Source: JALUUH01 sp964636675
GTDB taxonomy: Bacteria > Pseudomonadota > Gammaproteobacteria > S012-40
Direction: 5' to 3'
DNA length: 6,961 nucleotides
Assembly: GCA_964636675.1 (NCBI GenBank)
Contig: CAZWUO010000200.1
Coordinates: 1 to 6,961, forward strand
Part shown: positions 6,476 through 6,961 of the stretch, piece after piece
Layout of the letters: the number at the start of each line of letters is the position of its first letter
How positions within the stretch are numbered: the stretch's first letter is position 1
Notes under the pieces: model-generated
What the model saw: the letters and a program-made list of their open reading frames with translations, nothing else
Databases searched by the model: none
What the model was told of the DNA's origin: nothing
Program-made: the position numbers and the translations under genes

Positions 6476-6961
6476 TTAATGTTCACTAGACGCCAAGCCT
6501 TTGACTTCCAAACCCTGCACAATTATTTCCATTTTTGATCCACGAGATCCTTTGACTAAAACAGTAACATCCGCTGACATTTTTTCTAGCAATGCCTGCA
6601 GTAATTCATTTTGGTTTTCAAAATATAAACCCTCAATACCAAAACCTTCAATCGTCGCAACCGCATATTCGCCGACGGAGTAAAGTGCATCGATACCATT
6701 ATCTTTCGCATAACGACCTACTTTTTTATGCGCCTCAGATGCGGATGCTCCTATTTCTTGCATATCACCAAGGACGAGTATCCGCTTTTCTGGATAACTC
6801 GCCAATACGTCAATGGCAGCGCACGTAGATGTAGGATTTGCGTTATAGCTATCATCTATCAAGCAAGCATCGTTAATTGCGCTCAAATTGCTCAACCGAC
6901 CTTTCACTGGCGAAAAACAGGATAATGCGCGAGCAATATCATCCGTTGAAATATTTAAAGC
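6476..6961 (-). CDS. murF: UDP-N-acetylmuramoyl-tripeptide--D-alanyl-D-alanine ligase, C-terminal part (runs off right edge)
   Basis: MurF is the cytoplasmic ATP-dependent ligase that adds D-Ala-D-Ala to UDP-MurNAc-tripeptide and so completes the pentapeptide used by MraY. The frame is open to the window edge. Its last 161 residues are visible, about the final third of a protein usually near 450 residues. Counting from the edge, VKGRL (19-23) and IDDSYNANP (35-43) mark the start of the C-terminal Mur ligase domain, followed by ILVLGDMQEIG (61-71), SVGEYA (95-100) and the closing LVKGSRGSKME (135-145). SYNANP is a MurF hallmark that separates it from MurE and MurC/D. The N-terminal and ATP-binding domains are outside, so they cannot be judged. 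An internal GTG at 6907 begins a shorter open frame but lies in the middle of the conserved domain and is not the real start. The gene ends with TAA at 6476-6478. Confidence 0.97.
   Translation of the reverse strand, partial: ALNISTDDIARALSCFSPVKGRLSNLSAINDACLIDDSYNANPTSTCAAIDVLASYPEKRILVLGDMQEIGASASEAHKKVGRYAKDNGIDALYSVGEYAVATIEGFGIEGLYFENQNELLQALLEKMSADVTVLVKGSRGSKMEIIVQGLEVKGLASSEH

Noticed and set aside
6449..6505. Possible internal promoter before mraY, with TATAAG in the murF-mraY spacer as a -10
   Set aside because: The -10 match is good, but the only -35 at proper distance (GTGAAC) is poor. Short AT-rich matches are expected by chance in this sequence, so I do not annotate it.
6476..6907. 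A complete short gene starting at GTG 6907
   Set aside because: The frame continues open to the window edge with residues that fit MurF, and the GTG falls within the conserved domain. This is a window-edge truncation of murF, not a short gene.

Overview
The window is a continuous minus-strand segment of a division and cell wall (dcw) gene cluster from a Gram-negative bacterium. In transcription order, from high to low coordinates, it reads murF (C-terminal third only, runs off the right edge), mraY, murD, ftsW, murG, murC and murB (N-terminal part only, runs off the left edge). The five internal genes are complete, carry the expected family motifs, and show no frameshift, truncation or inserted element.

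The genes cover successive steps of peptidoglycan precursor synthesis. MurC and MurD add L-Ala and D-Glu to UDP-MurNAc, and MurB makes the UDP-MurNAc itself. MurF finishes the pentapeptide, MraY loads it onto undecaprenyl phosphate to give lipid I, MurG adds GlcNAc to give lipid II, and FtsW polymerises lipid II at the septum. Gene order therefore does not follow reaction order, as is usual for dcw clusters.

The layout is very compact. murD/ftsW, ftsW/murG, murG/murC and probably murC/murB overlap by 1 to 8 bases, which suggests one transcript with translational coupling. The only gaps are about 31 bases (murF-mraY) and 24 bases (mraY-murD). No stretch over 300 bases lacks a gene. I see no tRNA, rRNA, CRISPR, mobile element, convincing terminator or convincing internal promoter.

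Organism: the proteins, MraY most clearly, look gammaproteobacterial. The base composition is moderately AT-rich. murB sits directly after murC and encodes a MurB unlike the E. coli type. Together these recall cluster arrangements in Legionella/Coxiella-like and some other gamma- or betaproteobacteria. This placement is an inference from remembered family features; no search was run.

This is an ordinary, highly conserved housekeeping region. I found no credible sign of an undescribed system. The findings are modest points about start sites, gene overlaps and motif variants.
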